A DNA stretch of 64,000 nt, taken from positions 558,001 to 622,000 of the forward strand of contig NZ_JAOQNG010000002.1 of NCBI RefSeq assembly GCF_025961225.1, given 5' to 3'. The notes beneath the pieces are model-generated. The model saw only the letters and a program-made list of their open reading frames with translations. It was not told where the DNA came from and made no database searches. The position numbers and the translations under genes are program-made. This DNA is from Azospirillum canadense. GTDB taxonomy: Bacteria > Pseudomonadota > Alphaproteobacteria > Azospirillales > Azospirillaceae. Numbering within the stretch: position 1 is the first letter of the stretch; every line of letters starts with the position of its first letter. This document shows positions 33,760 to 43,300 of this stretch, one piece after another.

Positions 33760-34962
33760 TCACTCGCGGCCGTCGGCGGCGAGGTCGAAGGTGAAGACGC
33801 CATCGTGGTTCGACGGCCGTTCCAGCACCTCCGGATGGCGCAGGGTGCGCAGGGCGTCGTGATAGCCGGCGCGCCAGTGGTCCTGCATGGTCAGGCGCGA
33901 GAACTCGTAGTCCTTGGAGTGGCCTTCGTACTCCTTCGACCGGTAGATCAGGTGCACGATGCTGTAGACCTTGCGGTCGGCTATCGCGCTCAGCAGTTCC
34001 GCCTCCTCGCTGGCGCGCAACTCAGGCGGCAGCTTCACCAGCAGGCCGGCCAGGGCGTGGCGGGCGCGCTGCATGGTCTTGAACTGGTCCGTGCTGGCAC
34101 GCGTGCGGCTGGAATACTGGATTTCCTTTTGCCGGGTCGCAACCTCCGCGAGGCTGCGTGGGAAAGCGCCCCGCGCGCTCCACAGATCGACCTGGAAGGC
34201 AAGCGTGTCCTGCCGCGGCTGGCTGTCGACCACCCATTGCAGCGGCGTGTTGGAGACGAGGCCGCCGTCCCAGTAATGCTCGCCCTCGATCTCCACCGCC
34301 GGGAAGCCGGGCGGCAGCGAGCCGCTGGCCATCACATGCTCCGGCCGGATTTTGTGGGTCGTGGTGTCGAAATAGACGAAGTTGCCGGTGCGCACGTTGA
34401 CCGCGCCGACGCTGAAGCGCGTCTCCCCGCTGTTGAGCCGGTCGAAGTCGATGACGCGTTCCAGCGTGCTCTTCAGCGCGCCGGTGTCGTACCAGCTCGT
34501 CGCCTCCGGTGAGCCCATCGGCTGCAGCCATGGGGCGGGCCGGCGCGGAGCGAAGAAGCCGGCGGCCCCGTCGAACAGCGCCTTGGCCGCGCTCATCTGG
34601 TTGAACAGCGTGCGGGCGGAATCGCCGCGCGGGGTCCATTGCGGTGCGGCCGTCATCCAGTCGGCCCAGGGATTCGCGGTGACGGACTCCCAGAAGGCGC
34701 ACAGCTTCGCCACGCGGTCCGCCTTGGCGTTGCCGGCGATGATCGCGGCGTTGATCGCCCCGATCGAGATGCCGGCGACCCAGTCCGGGTGCAGGTCGGC
34801 GGCGGCCAGAGCCTCGTACACGCCGGCCTGATAGGAGCCCAGCGCTCCGCCGCCCTGCAACAGCAGGGCGATGCATTCGAAGGGCGGGCGGCCCGTCTGA
34901 TCGGCCACTGGTCGGCGTGCGGCGGATGGGGCCGCGTTCGGAAGCCACTGGTCATGGGGCAT
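33760..34962 (-). CDS. Patatin-like phospholipase/esterase with DUF3734 C-terminus
   Basis: A 400-residue patatin-family hydrolase. It has the oxyanion loop LQGGGALGSYQAGV, the nucleophile elbow GISIG and the catalytic Asp in YWDGGLVSNTP. The C-terminal 100 residues (KMQ-like stretch with HLIYRSKEYEGHSKDYEFSR) match DUF3734, typical of patatins located beside bdhA and adc. A role in lipid or polyhydroxybutyrate-granule hydrolysis is inferred from this context. ATG 34962 is chosen over a longer start because of the GGAG upstream and the absence of a leader motif. Confidence 0.9.
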   Translation of the reverse strand: MPHDQWLPNAAPSAARRPVADQTGRPPFECIALLLQGGGALGSYQAGVYEALAAADLHPDWVAGISIGAINAAIIAGNAKADRVAKLCAFWESVTANPWADWMTAAPQWTPRGDSARTLFNQMSAAKALFDGAAGFFAPRRPAPWLQPMGSPEATSWYDTGALKSTLERVIDFDRLNSGETRFSVGAVNVRTGNFVYFDTTTHKIRPEHVMASGSLPPGFPAVEIEGEHYWDGGLVSNTPLQWVVDSQPRQDTLAFQVDLWSARGAFPRSLAEVATRQKEIQYSSRTRASTDQFKTMQRARHALAGLLVKLPPELRASEEAELLSAIADRKVYSIVHLIYRSKEYEGHSKDYEFSRLTMQDHWRAGYHDALRTLRHPEVLERPSNHDGVFTFDLAADGRE

Positions 34963-35077
34963 CGGCGTTTCTCCATTCTGTCCGCCCAGCCTGTCCGCCG
35001 TCGGTCGAGCGAGGGCGCGGCAGTGACAGGGATAAGCCGTCCGCGCCGCACCCGGAATCAAACCAAGGTTTTACTTG

Positions 35078-35089
35078 CCAAATGTTTGG
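35078..35089. promoter_or_regulatory. Candidate operator upstream of the patatin-adc-bdhA unit
   Basis: A 12-bp inverted repeat CCAAA-TG-TTTGG lies about 115 bases upstream of the patatin start, within the 249-base gap that contains no gene. The surrounding sequence is locally A/T-richer than the coding DNA, as expected for a promoter. The binding protein is not known. Confidence 0.3.
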
Positions 35090-35211
35090 GCTTCGGCGCC
35101 GGACAGGACCCATCATCCGCTTTGGAGCCCCACAGCACCATCACACTGCTGTCTGGGCGGAACCTGACTTCATGGCGGCGTGATCTGGACCAACGTATAG
35201 GACGGGCGGCG

Positions 35212-35583
35212 TCAGTGCGCGTCCACGACGGAATGCAGGCAGGCGATCAGGTCGTCGTCGTCGACCGGCTTGCCGAAGAAGCAGCGGGCGCCGCCGCCCA
35301 TGGCCTTCGCCTTGGTCGCGTCGTCGACGTAGCTGGTCATGAAGATGATCGGCGGCGGGTGCCCGTCGGCGTTGAGGCGGTCCTGCAGTTCCAGGCCGGT
35401 CAGGCCCGGCATCTTGATGTCGGTGATCATGCAGGCGATGGACGGCCGGTCGGCGAAGCCGAGGAAGTCCTCCGCCGACGCGAAGCCCAGGCACCGGTAG
35501 CCGAGCGACCGGATCAGGTCGCCGAGCGCCTCGCGAATGGAATCGTCATCGTCGACCACCGCTATGACAGGTGCAGAACACAC
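35212..35583 (-). CDS. Single-domain response regulator (FixJ-type receiver)
   Basis: A 123-residue stand-alone receiver. Acidic pocket VVDDDDS, phosphoacceptor Asp55 in MITDIKMPG, the conserved switch Thr in FMTSYVD, and Lys in FGKPVDDDD are all present. It has no output domain, so it probably works by phosphotransfer or protein-protein contact with the histidine kinase encoded 760 bases upstream. It resembles the receiver of the FixJ-type protein at 35712, suggesting duplication. Confidence 0.9.
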   Translation of the reverse strand: MCSAPVIAVVDDDDSIREALGDLIRSLGYRCLGFASAEDFLGFADRPSIACMITDIKMPGLTGLELQDRLNADGHPPPIIFMTSYVDDATKAKAMGGGARCFFGKPVDDDDLIACLHSVVDAH

Positions 35584-35669
35584 GGACCATCGCCTCTCGG
35601 ACTGGATTTGCGCAAAGCGATTGCGCTTGCCCCATCGTCACCGAGATGACCGGCCGATGATACTACACA

Positions 35670-35677
35670 TAGGTCTA
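35670..35677. promoter_or_regulatory. TAGGTCTA element between the two FixJ-type regulators
   Basis: The octamer TAGGTCTA lies in the 128-base gap upstream of the single-domain receiver. The same octamer occurs in inverse orientation at 38845-38852, beside the poxB remnant, with a CCTATAGG palindrome at 38809-38816. A shared binding site for the FixJ-type regulator in this locus is possible. Confidence 0.3.
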
Positions 35678-35711
35678 GGAACGCGGTCCGGACTGGACTG
35701 GGCCGGCGCGA

Positions 35712-36347
35712 TCATGAGGATTCCAGAAGCTCCACCTTGCGGACGAGGTCGGCGACAGACCTCACCTGCATCTTGCGCATGACGTTACCGCGGTGCAGCT
35801 TGACCGTCACTTCGCTTATTCCAAGATTGCCGGCGATTTGTTTGTTCATCAGGCCTTTGACGACGGCGTTCATCACTTCCCGTTCGCGCGGGGTCAGGGT
35901 GGCGGCCTGGGTTTCCGCCTCCTGCGCGGCGCCGCGGCTCGTCCGCCGGGCGCGGTCCTTCTCGATGGCGCCGGACACCGCGTCGAGCATGTCCTGGTCG
36001 CGGAAGGGCTTGGTCAGGAAGTCCGACGCCCCGGCCTTCATGGCCCGCACCGACATTGGGATGTCGCCGTAGCCGGTCATGAACACGATGGGCATCGGGT
36101 TGCCCGCACTCGCCAGGTGGCGCTGGAACTCCAGCCCGCTGAGCCCCGGCAGGCGGACGTCGAGGATGAGGCAGCCGGGCCGGTCCGGCAGGGTGGCCTG
36201 CAGGAACTCCTGCGCGGAGGCGAAGCAGAGCGCCTCGATCCCCACCGAGCGCAGCAGGTCGCACAGCGCCTCCCGGATGTGTTCGTCGTCGTCGACGACC
36301 AGGACCAGCGGCTGGTCCGCCGCGCCGGTGCCTGCCTTCTGCGTCAT
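35712..36347 (-). CDS. FixJ-family two-component response regulator
   Basis: A 211-residue transcriptional regulator. The receiver (VLVVDDDEHIREAL; Asp63 in LILDVRLPG; FMTGYGDIPMSVRAMKAGASDFLTKPF) is followed by a LuxR-type HTH (LTPREREVMNAVVKGLMNKQIAGNLGISEVTVKLHRGNVMRKM). The start overlaps the upstream kinase stop by four bases, so kinase and regulator are coupled. Similar pairs (FixL/FixJ, NodV/NodW, ExaD/ExaE types) control respiration, symbiosis or alcohol oxidation. Confidence 0.92.
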   Translation of the reverse strand: MTQKAGTGAADQPLVLVVDDDEHIREALCDLLRSVGIEALCFASAQEFLQATLPDRPGCLILDVRLPGLSGLEFQRHLASAGNPMPIVFMTGYGDIPMSVRAMKAGASDFLTKPFRDQDMLDAVSGAIEKDRARRTSRGAAQEAETQAATLTPREREVMNAVVKGLMNKQIAGNLGISEVTVKLHRGNVMRKMQVRSVADLVRKVELLESS

Positions 36348-37924
36348 GATGCCCCCTCTCCCGCGGGGAGCACGACGTCGAACTCCGCGCCCCCGTCCGC
36401 ATGGTTTCTTGCGGTCAGTGTGCCGCCGCGCGCCTCGATCGTCGAGCGGCAGATCGCCAGCCCCATGCCCATCCCGTCGGCCTTCGTCGTGAAGAACGGG
36501 TCGAAGAGCCGGGCCAGGTTCTCCTCGCTGATCCCCGCCCCGCGGTCGCGGACGGACAGGGCGACCAGCCCAGGCTCCGAGCTGCGCACCGCGACGGTCA
36601 GTTCGCGCACGGGGGACCGCGCTTCGCTCATCGCCTGGAGGCCGTTGGTCATCAGGTTGATCAGCACCTGCTGCATCTCCACCCGGCTGGCGGTGACCGG
36701 CGGGACGTCGGCCGCGAGGTCGGTGCGCAGCGTCGCGCCATGGGTGGCGAGTTCGCGTTCCAGCAGCAGGGCCGTTTCGCGGACCAGTTCACGCAGGTCG
36801 ATGGACTCGTCCCGCGGGGCGCTCTTCACCAGCATGCCGCGGGTCCGCTGCACGATCTCGCTGGCGCGCTTGCCATCGCGCACCGTGCGCTCCGCCGCCT
36901 TGGCCGCCGCCTCGATGTCCGGAGGATCGCGGCGCAGCCAGCGCAGGCAGGTCTGCGCGTTCATCACCACGGCGCCCAGTGGCTGGTTCACCTCGTGCGC
37001 GATGGACGCCGACAGGGCGCCCATGGTGGCCGCGCGGGAGGCGCGGGCCAGCTCCGCCTGCGCGGCCAGCAGTGCCTCCTGCGTCTTTTCCCGCTGGGTG
37101 ATGTCCACGACGCCGACGACCACCTGACCGAAGCCGACGTCGTCGTCCGGCAGGGCAATGGCGAGCAGGACGGTGCGCGGGCGCCCGTCCAGGCCGATCA
37201 GGCGCGCCCGCCCCTCGTACCGGTCGCGGCCGTCCACCAGGGCGCGCAGCATCAGGCACATCGAAGGGTCGTCCGGCGGCAGGAACCGTTCCAGCGACCC
37301 CAGCACCTCCGCACGGTCGGTGGCACCGAGCAGTTCCAGCGTCGCGTCGTTGGCGTCGGTCGTGGTGATGAGGCTGGTGAGGTGCCGGGCGAGGCCCGGC
37401 TGCGCCTGGACCCGCGCCATGAGGTCGGCGCCGTCCCGCACGCCGAGGTCGTCCAGCGCGGCGCGCACGGCGGTGTAGTCCTGCTCCCACAGGGAAAAGC
37501 GCGCCTGTTCGAAGATGGAGCGGAAGCGCTTTTCGCTGCGCGCCAGCGCCGCGTTGGTCTGGACGAGCAGTTCCCGCGACCGCTGGTCCCGCTCCAGCAG
37601 GACGGTGGTGATCAGGATGGCCGCGATCGACACGACGCAGCGCAGGGCCGATCCGACGCCCATGTCCGACCAGTGGGACAGCAGGAAGGACAGCAGCGTC
37701 AGCCCGGCAAAGCCGCAGCCCAGCCGGAAGATCCCTGTCCGGGTCAGCCCCCGCGCGGCGATCAGCAGCGCGATGGCGTAGAGGACCGCGACGGCGATCT
37801 CGACCTCGGTGAAGGTGTCCACGGCGAAGATCGCCACCGCCAGCGGAACGGCGAGGATCCCGGCTTGGCGATCATCCCGCTGCCTTTTCAAACATTGGGG
37901 CGAAGGCCCGGCCATCGTCGGCAT
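36344..37924 (-). CDS. PAS-containing membrane sensor histidine kinase (FixL/NodV-like)
   Basis: A kinase of about 526 residues. Three or four N-terminal membrane segments (about residues 20-110: ILAVPLAVAIFAV, IAVAVLYAIALLIAARG, RLGCGFAGLTLLSFLLS, VVSIAAILITTVLL) precede a PAS domain (about 130-265), HisKA with His310 (ASIAHEVNQPLGAVVMNAQ, as in FixL/DctB relatives) and HATPase_c (NLMTNGLQAM, DRGAGISEENL, GMGMGLAI). The start is uncertain: ATG 37924 and ATG 37915 both lack a good Shine-Dalgarno sequence, and the sequence just upstream abuts the broken poxB fragment. It has no receiver and pairs with the FixJ-type protein at 35712. Confidence 0.88.
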   Translation of the reverse strand: MPTMAGPSPQCLKRQRDDRQAGILAVPLAVAIFAVDTFTEVEIAVAVLYAIALLIAARGLTRTGIFRLGCGFAGLTLLSFLLSHWSDMGVGSALRCVVSIAAILITTVLLERDQRSRELLVQTNAALARSEKRFRSIFEQARFSLWEQDYTAVRAALDDLGVRDGADLMARVQAQPGLARHLTSLITTTDANDATLELLGATDRAEVLGSLERFLPPDDPSMCLMLRALVDGRDRYEGRARLIGLDGRPRTVLLAIALPDDDVGFGQVVVGVVDITQREKTQEALLAAQAELARASRAATMGALSASIAHEVNQPLGAVVMNAQTCLRWLRRDPPDIEAAAKAAERTVRDGKRASEIVQRTRGMLVKSAPRDESIDLRELVRETALLLERELATHGATLRTDLAADVPPVTASRVEMQQVLINLMTNGLQAMSEARSPVRELTVAVRSSEPGLVALSVRDRGAGISEENLARLFDPFFTTKADGMGMGLAICRSTIEARGGTLTARNHADGGAEFDVVLPAGEGAS

Positions 37925-38067
37925 GTCTTGGATTCGTGATACCGTTCGCGTTTGGCGGAACGGTAGGACGGATCCCCGTGCCGAATCCAGAACGCCGCTC
38001 CGCCAATTCGTCTCATTTCGTCGGTCATCGACACTTTCGACAGCCCCTTTCGCCGTGCTGATGTCTC

Positions 38068-38625
38068 CGGCGGCGGCAGGCCGTGCAGCTTGGACGGCGG
38101 TGCGGCGGCGGTCTGCAAGGCGACGTCGCCCGGCAGGGTAACGACGGAGACGCCCCGCTTGCCCACGGCCTCGCGGATGGCGATCTCCAGCGTGCGCGGC
38201 AACTGCGACGGACTGGACACCAGTTCGCAATAGTGGCTGCAATCGCGGAACAACGCCTGCGGCTGGGTTTCCTGGAAATAGCCGGAGCCGATTTCGGACG
38301 ACGGGATCTCCGACGACGGGATTTGCGCGACGATGGCCAGCACCGGGGCGCGCGACCGGTGGCAATCGAACAGGCCGTTGATGAGGTGCAGGTTGCCGGG
38401 GCCGCAGTTTCCGGCACAGACGGCCAGCGCGCCGGTCACATGCGCCTCGGCCCCGGCCGCGAAGGCCGCCACCTCTTCGTGGCGGACGTGGATCCACTCG
38501 ATCTTGCCCTGGCGGCGCAACGCGTCGGTGAAGCCGTTGAGGCTGTCCCCGGCCACCCCGTAGATCCTCTTCACGCCGGCGGCGGCGAGAACGGCCGCGA
38601 ACTGGTCCGCAACGGCTTCTGACAT
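38068..38625 (-). pseudogene. poxB: 5' fragment of pyruvate oxidase (ubiquinone-dependent pyruvate dehydrogenase)
   Basis: The first 186 codons match the N-terminal TPP-binding domain of PoxB-type enzymes (VKRIYGVAGDSLNGF, HVRHEEVAAFAAGAEAH, CAGNCGPGNLHLINGLFDCH, VGKRGVSVVTLPGDVALQ). Full-length PoxB has about 570 residues. Here similarity ends near 38068, and the frame runs on to 37888 through unrelated sequence that overlaps the start of the kinase gene. The central and C-terminal FAD and TPP domains are missing, so no oxidase activity is expected. A 15-base tandem duplication repeats IPSSE (residues about 107-116). The start ATG 38625 has GGAGA upstream. A deletion joining poxB to the kinase upstream region would explain the structure. 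Confidence 0.85.
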
Positions 38626-38808
38626 GACGGTGTCTCCGTGGACGGTTGTGGCGGTGCACACCGCCTTCCCATGGCCTGAAGAGCAACACACACAATCCGA
38701 TCCATTATTGAACAGCCGACATCTTCGTTGAATGATCGCACGGCAATCTCCGGATTCTCCCAATTCGCGGCAAATCCCATCCACGATGATGAGGCGCAAG
38801 GAGAGGTA

Positions 38809-38852
38809 CCTATAGGAATGATCTGTTCCAGTGTATTGACGCGATAGACCTA
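38809..38852. promoter_or_regulatory. CCTATAGG palindrome and TAGACCTA element
   Basis: The 550-base stretch 38626-39175 has no convincing gene. It holds a perfect CCTATAGG (38809-38816), TTGACG at 38835-38840, and TAGACCTA (38845-38852), the inverse of the octamer at 35670. These may mark a promoter under control of the neighbouring FixJ-type system, either for poxB (minus) or for a plus-strand transcript ending at the hairpin at 38964-39010. Confidence 0.3.
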
Positions 38853-38963
38853 AGTATGGTGTTCGGGCGCGGCGTCCTGGCGTAATTTGGTGAACAGCTC
38901 CTCTGTCTTTCCTTGTATGGCATCGAAGACAGCGAAACTTCCGGTTTTCCTCCCAGACCGGAC

Positions 38964-39016
38964 TGGTCGGGCGGTTTGTCCATGCCCCGAAAAGACAAGC
39001 CGCCCGACCATCTTTT
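38964..39016 (+). terminator. Long hairpin terminator upstream of the RND operon
   Basis: Arms 38964-38980 and 38994-39010 pair over 17 positions with a single G-T pair, enclose a 13-base loop and are followed by TCTTTTT. On the plus strand this is a strong intrinsic terminator, but no plus-strand gene precedes it. It may end a short untranslated RNA or act as an attenuator in the leader of the RND efflux genes that begin 160 bases downstream. On the minus strand there is no T tract. Confidence 0.65.
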
Positions 39017-39175
39017 TATAAGCTGGGAAGGCTTCCGCCTCGCGACCGGGACCGCGCACGGCAAAGGTGCGCTTTTCAAAACAACTCCCGCCGCGGACCG
39101 AAAAACATTGGGCCGATCCGGCGCTGCCCCCTGGGCATCGCGCGCCGGTGGCGCGACTTTGAAAAAAGGACTCCC

Positions 39176-40369
39176 ATGAGTCAGGCCTTGACATGGACGG
39201 CTCCGGATAGGCCCCGTCACGGGCGGACCGTCGGCGCGATCCTGGCCTTCGCCCTGCTGGGCGGCGGCGTTTGCGCCTACACCCTCCTCCACGGCCGGGA
39301 GGACAAGCCCGCGGTGCCGACGCCACCGCCGCCCATCCCGGTCAGCGTCGCGTCCGTCGCGCGGCAGGACGTGCCGTTCCGGCTGTCGGGCATCGGGACG
39401 GTGCAGGCGCTGAACACCGTGACGGTGCATTCCCGCGTCGACGGCGAGCTGCAGAAGGTCTTCTTCACCGAGGGGCAGGAGGTCAAGGCCGGCGATCCGC
39501 TGGCCCAGATCGACCCCCGCCCCTTCCAGGCGGCGCTGGACCAAGCCACTGCCAAGAAGGCGCAGGACGAGGCGGCGCTCGCCAACGCGCAGTTGGACTT
39601 GCAGCGCTACATGTCCCTGGAGCAGCGCGATTTCTCCTCCCGCCAGCAGGCCGACACGCAGCGCGCCCAGGTGGCGCAGCTGCAAGCGCAGATCAAGGGC
39701 GACCAGGCGACCATCGACAACGCGCAGGTGCAGCTGGGCTACACGCTGATCCGCTCGCCGGTGAACGGGCGGGCGGGCTTCCGCTATGTGGACGCCGGCA
39801 ACATCGTGCACGCGACCGACGGCACGGGCATCGTCGTGGTTACCCAGACGCGCCCGATCGACGTCGTCTTCACCTTGCCCGAGGGCCACCTGCAAGCCGT
39901 CCAGGCCGCGATGTCCAAAGGCACGCTGGCCGTTTCGGCGACCAGCAAGGAGAACCGAACGCGAGCCGACGACGGCGTGCTGAAGCTGATCAACAACCAA
40001 GTCGACCAGACCACCGGCACCATCCAGTTGAAGGCGGAATTCCCGAACGCCGACAACGCGCTGTGGCCGGGCGAGTTCGTGGAGGCGGACCTGCTGATGC
40101 GCACCGACCGGAGGGCGCTGACCGTCCCGCCCGACGCCGTGCAGCGCGGCCCCAACGGGTCGCTGTACGTCTATGTCGTGAAGCCGGACGACACCGTGGA
40201 GATGCGCACCGTCACCGCGGCGCGGATCGGCCCGCAGGCTGCGGTCATTACCGCCGGTCTCAAAGAGGGCGAGCGGGTGATCGTCGCCGGCCAGCTGAAG
40301 GTCCAGGCGTCCGTCCGGGTCGCCGTCCAGCCGACAGCGCCAGCCAAGCCGGAGGCGGCCACGCCATGA
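39176..40369 (+). CDS. RND efflux periplasmic adaptor (membrane fusion protein, MdtA-like)
   Basis: A 397-residue adaptor with one N-terminal membrane anchor (AILAFALLGGGVCAYTLL), a lipoyl/hairpin region (VHSRVDGELQKVFFTEGQEVKAGDPLAQIDPRPF, with a helical hairpin at about residues 120-190) and beta-barrel and membrane-proximal domains. It links an inner-membrane RND pump to an outer-membrane channel; no channel gene is present here, so a TolC-type protein encoded elsewhere must be used. Its stop overlaps the pump start by four bases. Confidence 0.92.
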   Translation: MSQALTWTAPDRPRHGRTVGAILAFALLGGGVCAYTLLHGREDKPAVPTPPPPIPVSVASVARQDVPFRLSGIGTVQALNTVTVHSRVDGELQKVFFTEGQEVKAGDPLAQIDPRPFQAALDQATAKKAQDEAALANAQLDLQRYMSLEQRDFSSRQQADTQRAQVAQLQAQIKGDQATIDNAQVQLGYTLIRSPVNGRAGFRYVDAGNIVHATDGTGIVVVTQTRPIDVVFTLPEGHLQAVQAAMSKGTLAVSATSKENRTRADDGVLKLINNQVDQTTGTIQLKAEFPNADNALWPGEFVEADLLMRTDRRALTVPPDAVQRGPNGSLYVYVVKPDDTVEMRTVTAARIGPQAAVITAGLKEGERVIVAGQLKVQASVRVAVQPTAPAKPEAATP

Positions 40370-43300
40370 ACATCTCCGCCCCCTTCATCCGCCGCCCGAT
40401 CGCCACCGCGCTGCTGATGGCGGCGCTGCTGCTGGCCGGCGTGGCGGCCTACCCGCTCCTGCCCGTGGCGCCGCTGCCGCAGGTGGATTTCCCGACCATC
40501 CAGGTTTCCGCCTCCCTGCCCGGCGCCAGCCCGGAGACGATGGCTGCCACGGTCGCCCAGCCGCTGGAGCGGCAGTTCGCCGAAATTCCGGGCGTGACGC
40601 AGCTGACCTCCACCAGCACGCTCGGCAACACGCAGGTGACCGTCCAGTTCGTGCTCGACCGCAACATCGATGGCGCGGCGCAGGACGTGCAGACCGCGAT
40701 CAACGCCGCCGGCGGACAGCTGCCCAAGAACCTGCCGAGCCCGCCGACCTACCGCAAGGTCAACCCCGCCGACAGCCCGGTGCTGATCCTGGCCGTCCAT
40801 TCCGACGCGCTTCCGATCACCCAGGTGGACGACTATGCCGACACCCGGCTGGCGCAGCAGATCAGCCAGATTCCCGGCGTCTCCCAGGTGACCATCGGTG
40901 GCGAGCAGAAACCGTCGGTGCGCATCCAGGTGGACCCGGCCAAGATCGCCGGCCTCGGCCTGTCGCTGGAGGATTTGCGCGGGGTGATCGCCACGGCGAC
41001 CGTCAACGGCCCCAAAGGCAACATCAATGGGCCGTCGCGCAGCTTCACGATCTACGACAACGACCAGCTCACCAAGGCGGAGCCGTGGAACGACGTCATC
41101 GTCGCCTACCGCAATGGCGCGCCGGTGCGCATCCGCGACATCGGCCAGGCGGTCGAGGCGCCGGAGAACGACCAGGAGGCGGGCTGGCAGAACGGGCAGC
41201 GCGGCGTGCTGCTGATCGTCTTCAAGCAGCCGGGCGCCAACGTGATCGACACGGTCGACCGCATCAAGGCGGAGCTGCCGCGCCTGACCGCCTCCATCCC
41301 CCCGTCGGTGCACACGGAGATCATGTCCGACCGCACGCAGACCATCCGCGCGTCGGTGGAGGACGTTCAGTTCACGCTGCTGCTGACCATCGCGCTGGTG
41401 GTGATGGTCATCTTCCTGTTCCTGCGCAACGTCCCGGCCACCGTCATTCCGGGCGTCACCGTGCCGCTGTCGCTCGCCGCGACCTTGGGGCTGATGTTCG
41501 TCTGCGGCTACAGCCTGGACAACCTGTCGCTGATGGCGCTGACCATCGCGGTCGGCTTCGTCGTCGACGATGCCATCGTGATGATCGAGAACATTTACCG
41601 GCACATCGAGGACGGCGTTCCGCCGTTCGAGGCGGCGTTGCAGGGGGCCGGGGAGATCGGCTTCACCATCATCTCCATCAGCCTGTCGCTGGTCGCGGTC
41701 TTCATCCCGCTGCTGCTGATGGGCGGCATCGTCGGCCGCCTGTTCCGCGAATTCGCGGTCACCATCACCCTGACCATCGTCGTGTCCGCGCTGGTGTCGC
41801 TGACGCTGACGCCAATGATGAGCGCGCGGCTGCTGAAGGACGAGCAGAAGGCCCGACACGGCGCGCTCTACCGCGCGGTGGAACGCGGCTTCGACGGCAT
41901 CCTCTCCGCCTACCGGATGGGGCTTGACGTCGTGCTCCGCCACCAAGTGATCACGCTTCTGTTCTTCGCGGCGACGGTCGGGCTGACCGGCTGGCTGTTC
42001 GTGACCATCCCCAAGGGCTTCTTCCCGCAACAGGACACCGGCCTGATCATCGGGCAGACCCAGGGGCCGCAGGACGTGTCCTTCGCCGCCATGAGCCGCA
42101 TGCAGGAACAGGTCGGCGCCATCATCGGCAAGGATCCGGACGTGGCGACCTGGGTCGGCACGGTCGGGGCGGTCGGCGGCCTGCCCGGCAACATGGGACG
42201 TTTCTTCATCACGCTGAAGCCGCGCGGCCAGCGGAAGGCCAGCGCCGACGCGATCATCAACCGCCTGCGCCCGCAGGTGGCGCAGGTGCGGGGCGTGCGG
42301 CTCTACCTCCAGGCCGCGCAGGACATCAACATCGGCGGCCGGGCGTCGAACGCGCAGTACCAGTACACGCTGCAGGACGCGAACCTGGACGAGCTGAACA
42401 GCTGGGCGCCCAAGGTGCTGGCGCGGCTGGGCACGCTGCCGGAACTGCGCGACCTGTCGTCGGACCAGCAGACCAACGCGACGACCGCCACCCTGACCAT
42501 CGACCGCGACCAGGCGGCCCGCTTCGGCATCCAGCCGCAGCTGATCGACGACACGCTGTACGACGCCTTCGGCCAGCGGCAGGTGACGCAATACTTCACC
42601 CAGACCAACAGCTACCACGTGATCCTGGAGGTCTCGCCGGACCTGCAGGGGATGACCGGAACGCTGGAGCGGCTCTACCTGCACTCCCCGACCACCGGGC
42701 AGCAGGTGCCGCTGTCGGCGCTGGTGAAGATCTCCACCCGCCCGATCACCTACCTGTCGATCAACCACCAGGGCCAGTTCCCGGCGGTCACCCTGTCCTT
42801 CAACCTCGCCCCGAACGTGTCGCTGAGCCAGGCGACCCAGGCCATCGACACCGCCATGCGGGAGATCGGCGCCCCGGCGGCGCTGGTCGGGTCGTTCCAG
42901 GGCACGGCGCAGGCCTTCCAGGACTCGCTGGGCAGCGTGCCCACGCTGATCGCGGCGGCGCTGGTGGTCGTCTACATCATCCTGGGCGTGCTGTATGAGA
43001 GCACGGTCCACCCGCTGACCATCCTGTCCACCCTGCCGTCGGCAGGCCTGGGCGCGCTGACCACCTTGTGGCTGGCCGGCATGCCGTTCGACGTGATCGG
43101 GTTGATCGGACTGATCCTGCTGATCGGCATCGTGAAGAAGAACGGCATCATGCTGGTCGACTTCGCCCTGGCGGCGGAGCGGGAGCGCGGCCTGCCCCCG
43201 CAGGATGCGATCCGGGAGGCCTGCCTGCTGCGCTTCCGCCCCATCCTGATGACGACCATGGCGGCGCTGCTGGGCGGCGTGCCGCTGATGCTGGGCACCG

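Noticed and set aside
35212..35583. Truncated FixJ-type gene
   Set aside because: The receiver is complete with all active-site residues and ends cleanly; single-domain FixJ-type receivers are common partners of such kinases.
39271..40365. Long upstream extension of the RND pump reading frame
   Set aside because: The extension lies inside the adaptor gene in another frame; the pump starts at the ATG overlapping the adaptor stop, with the normal RND N-terminus.
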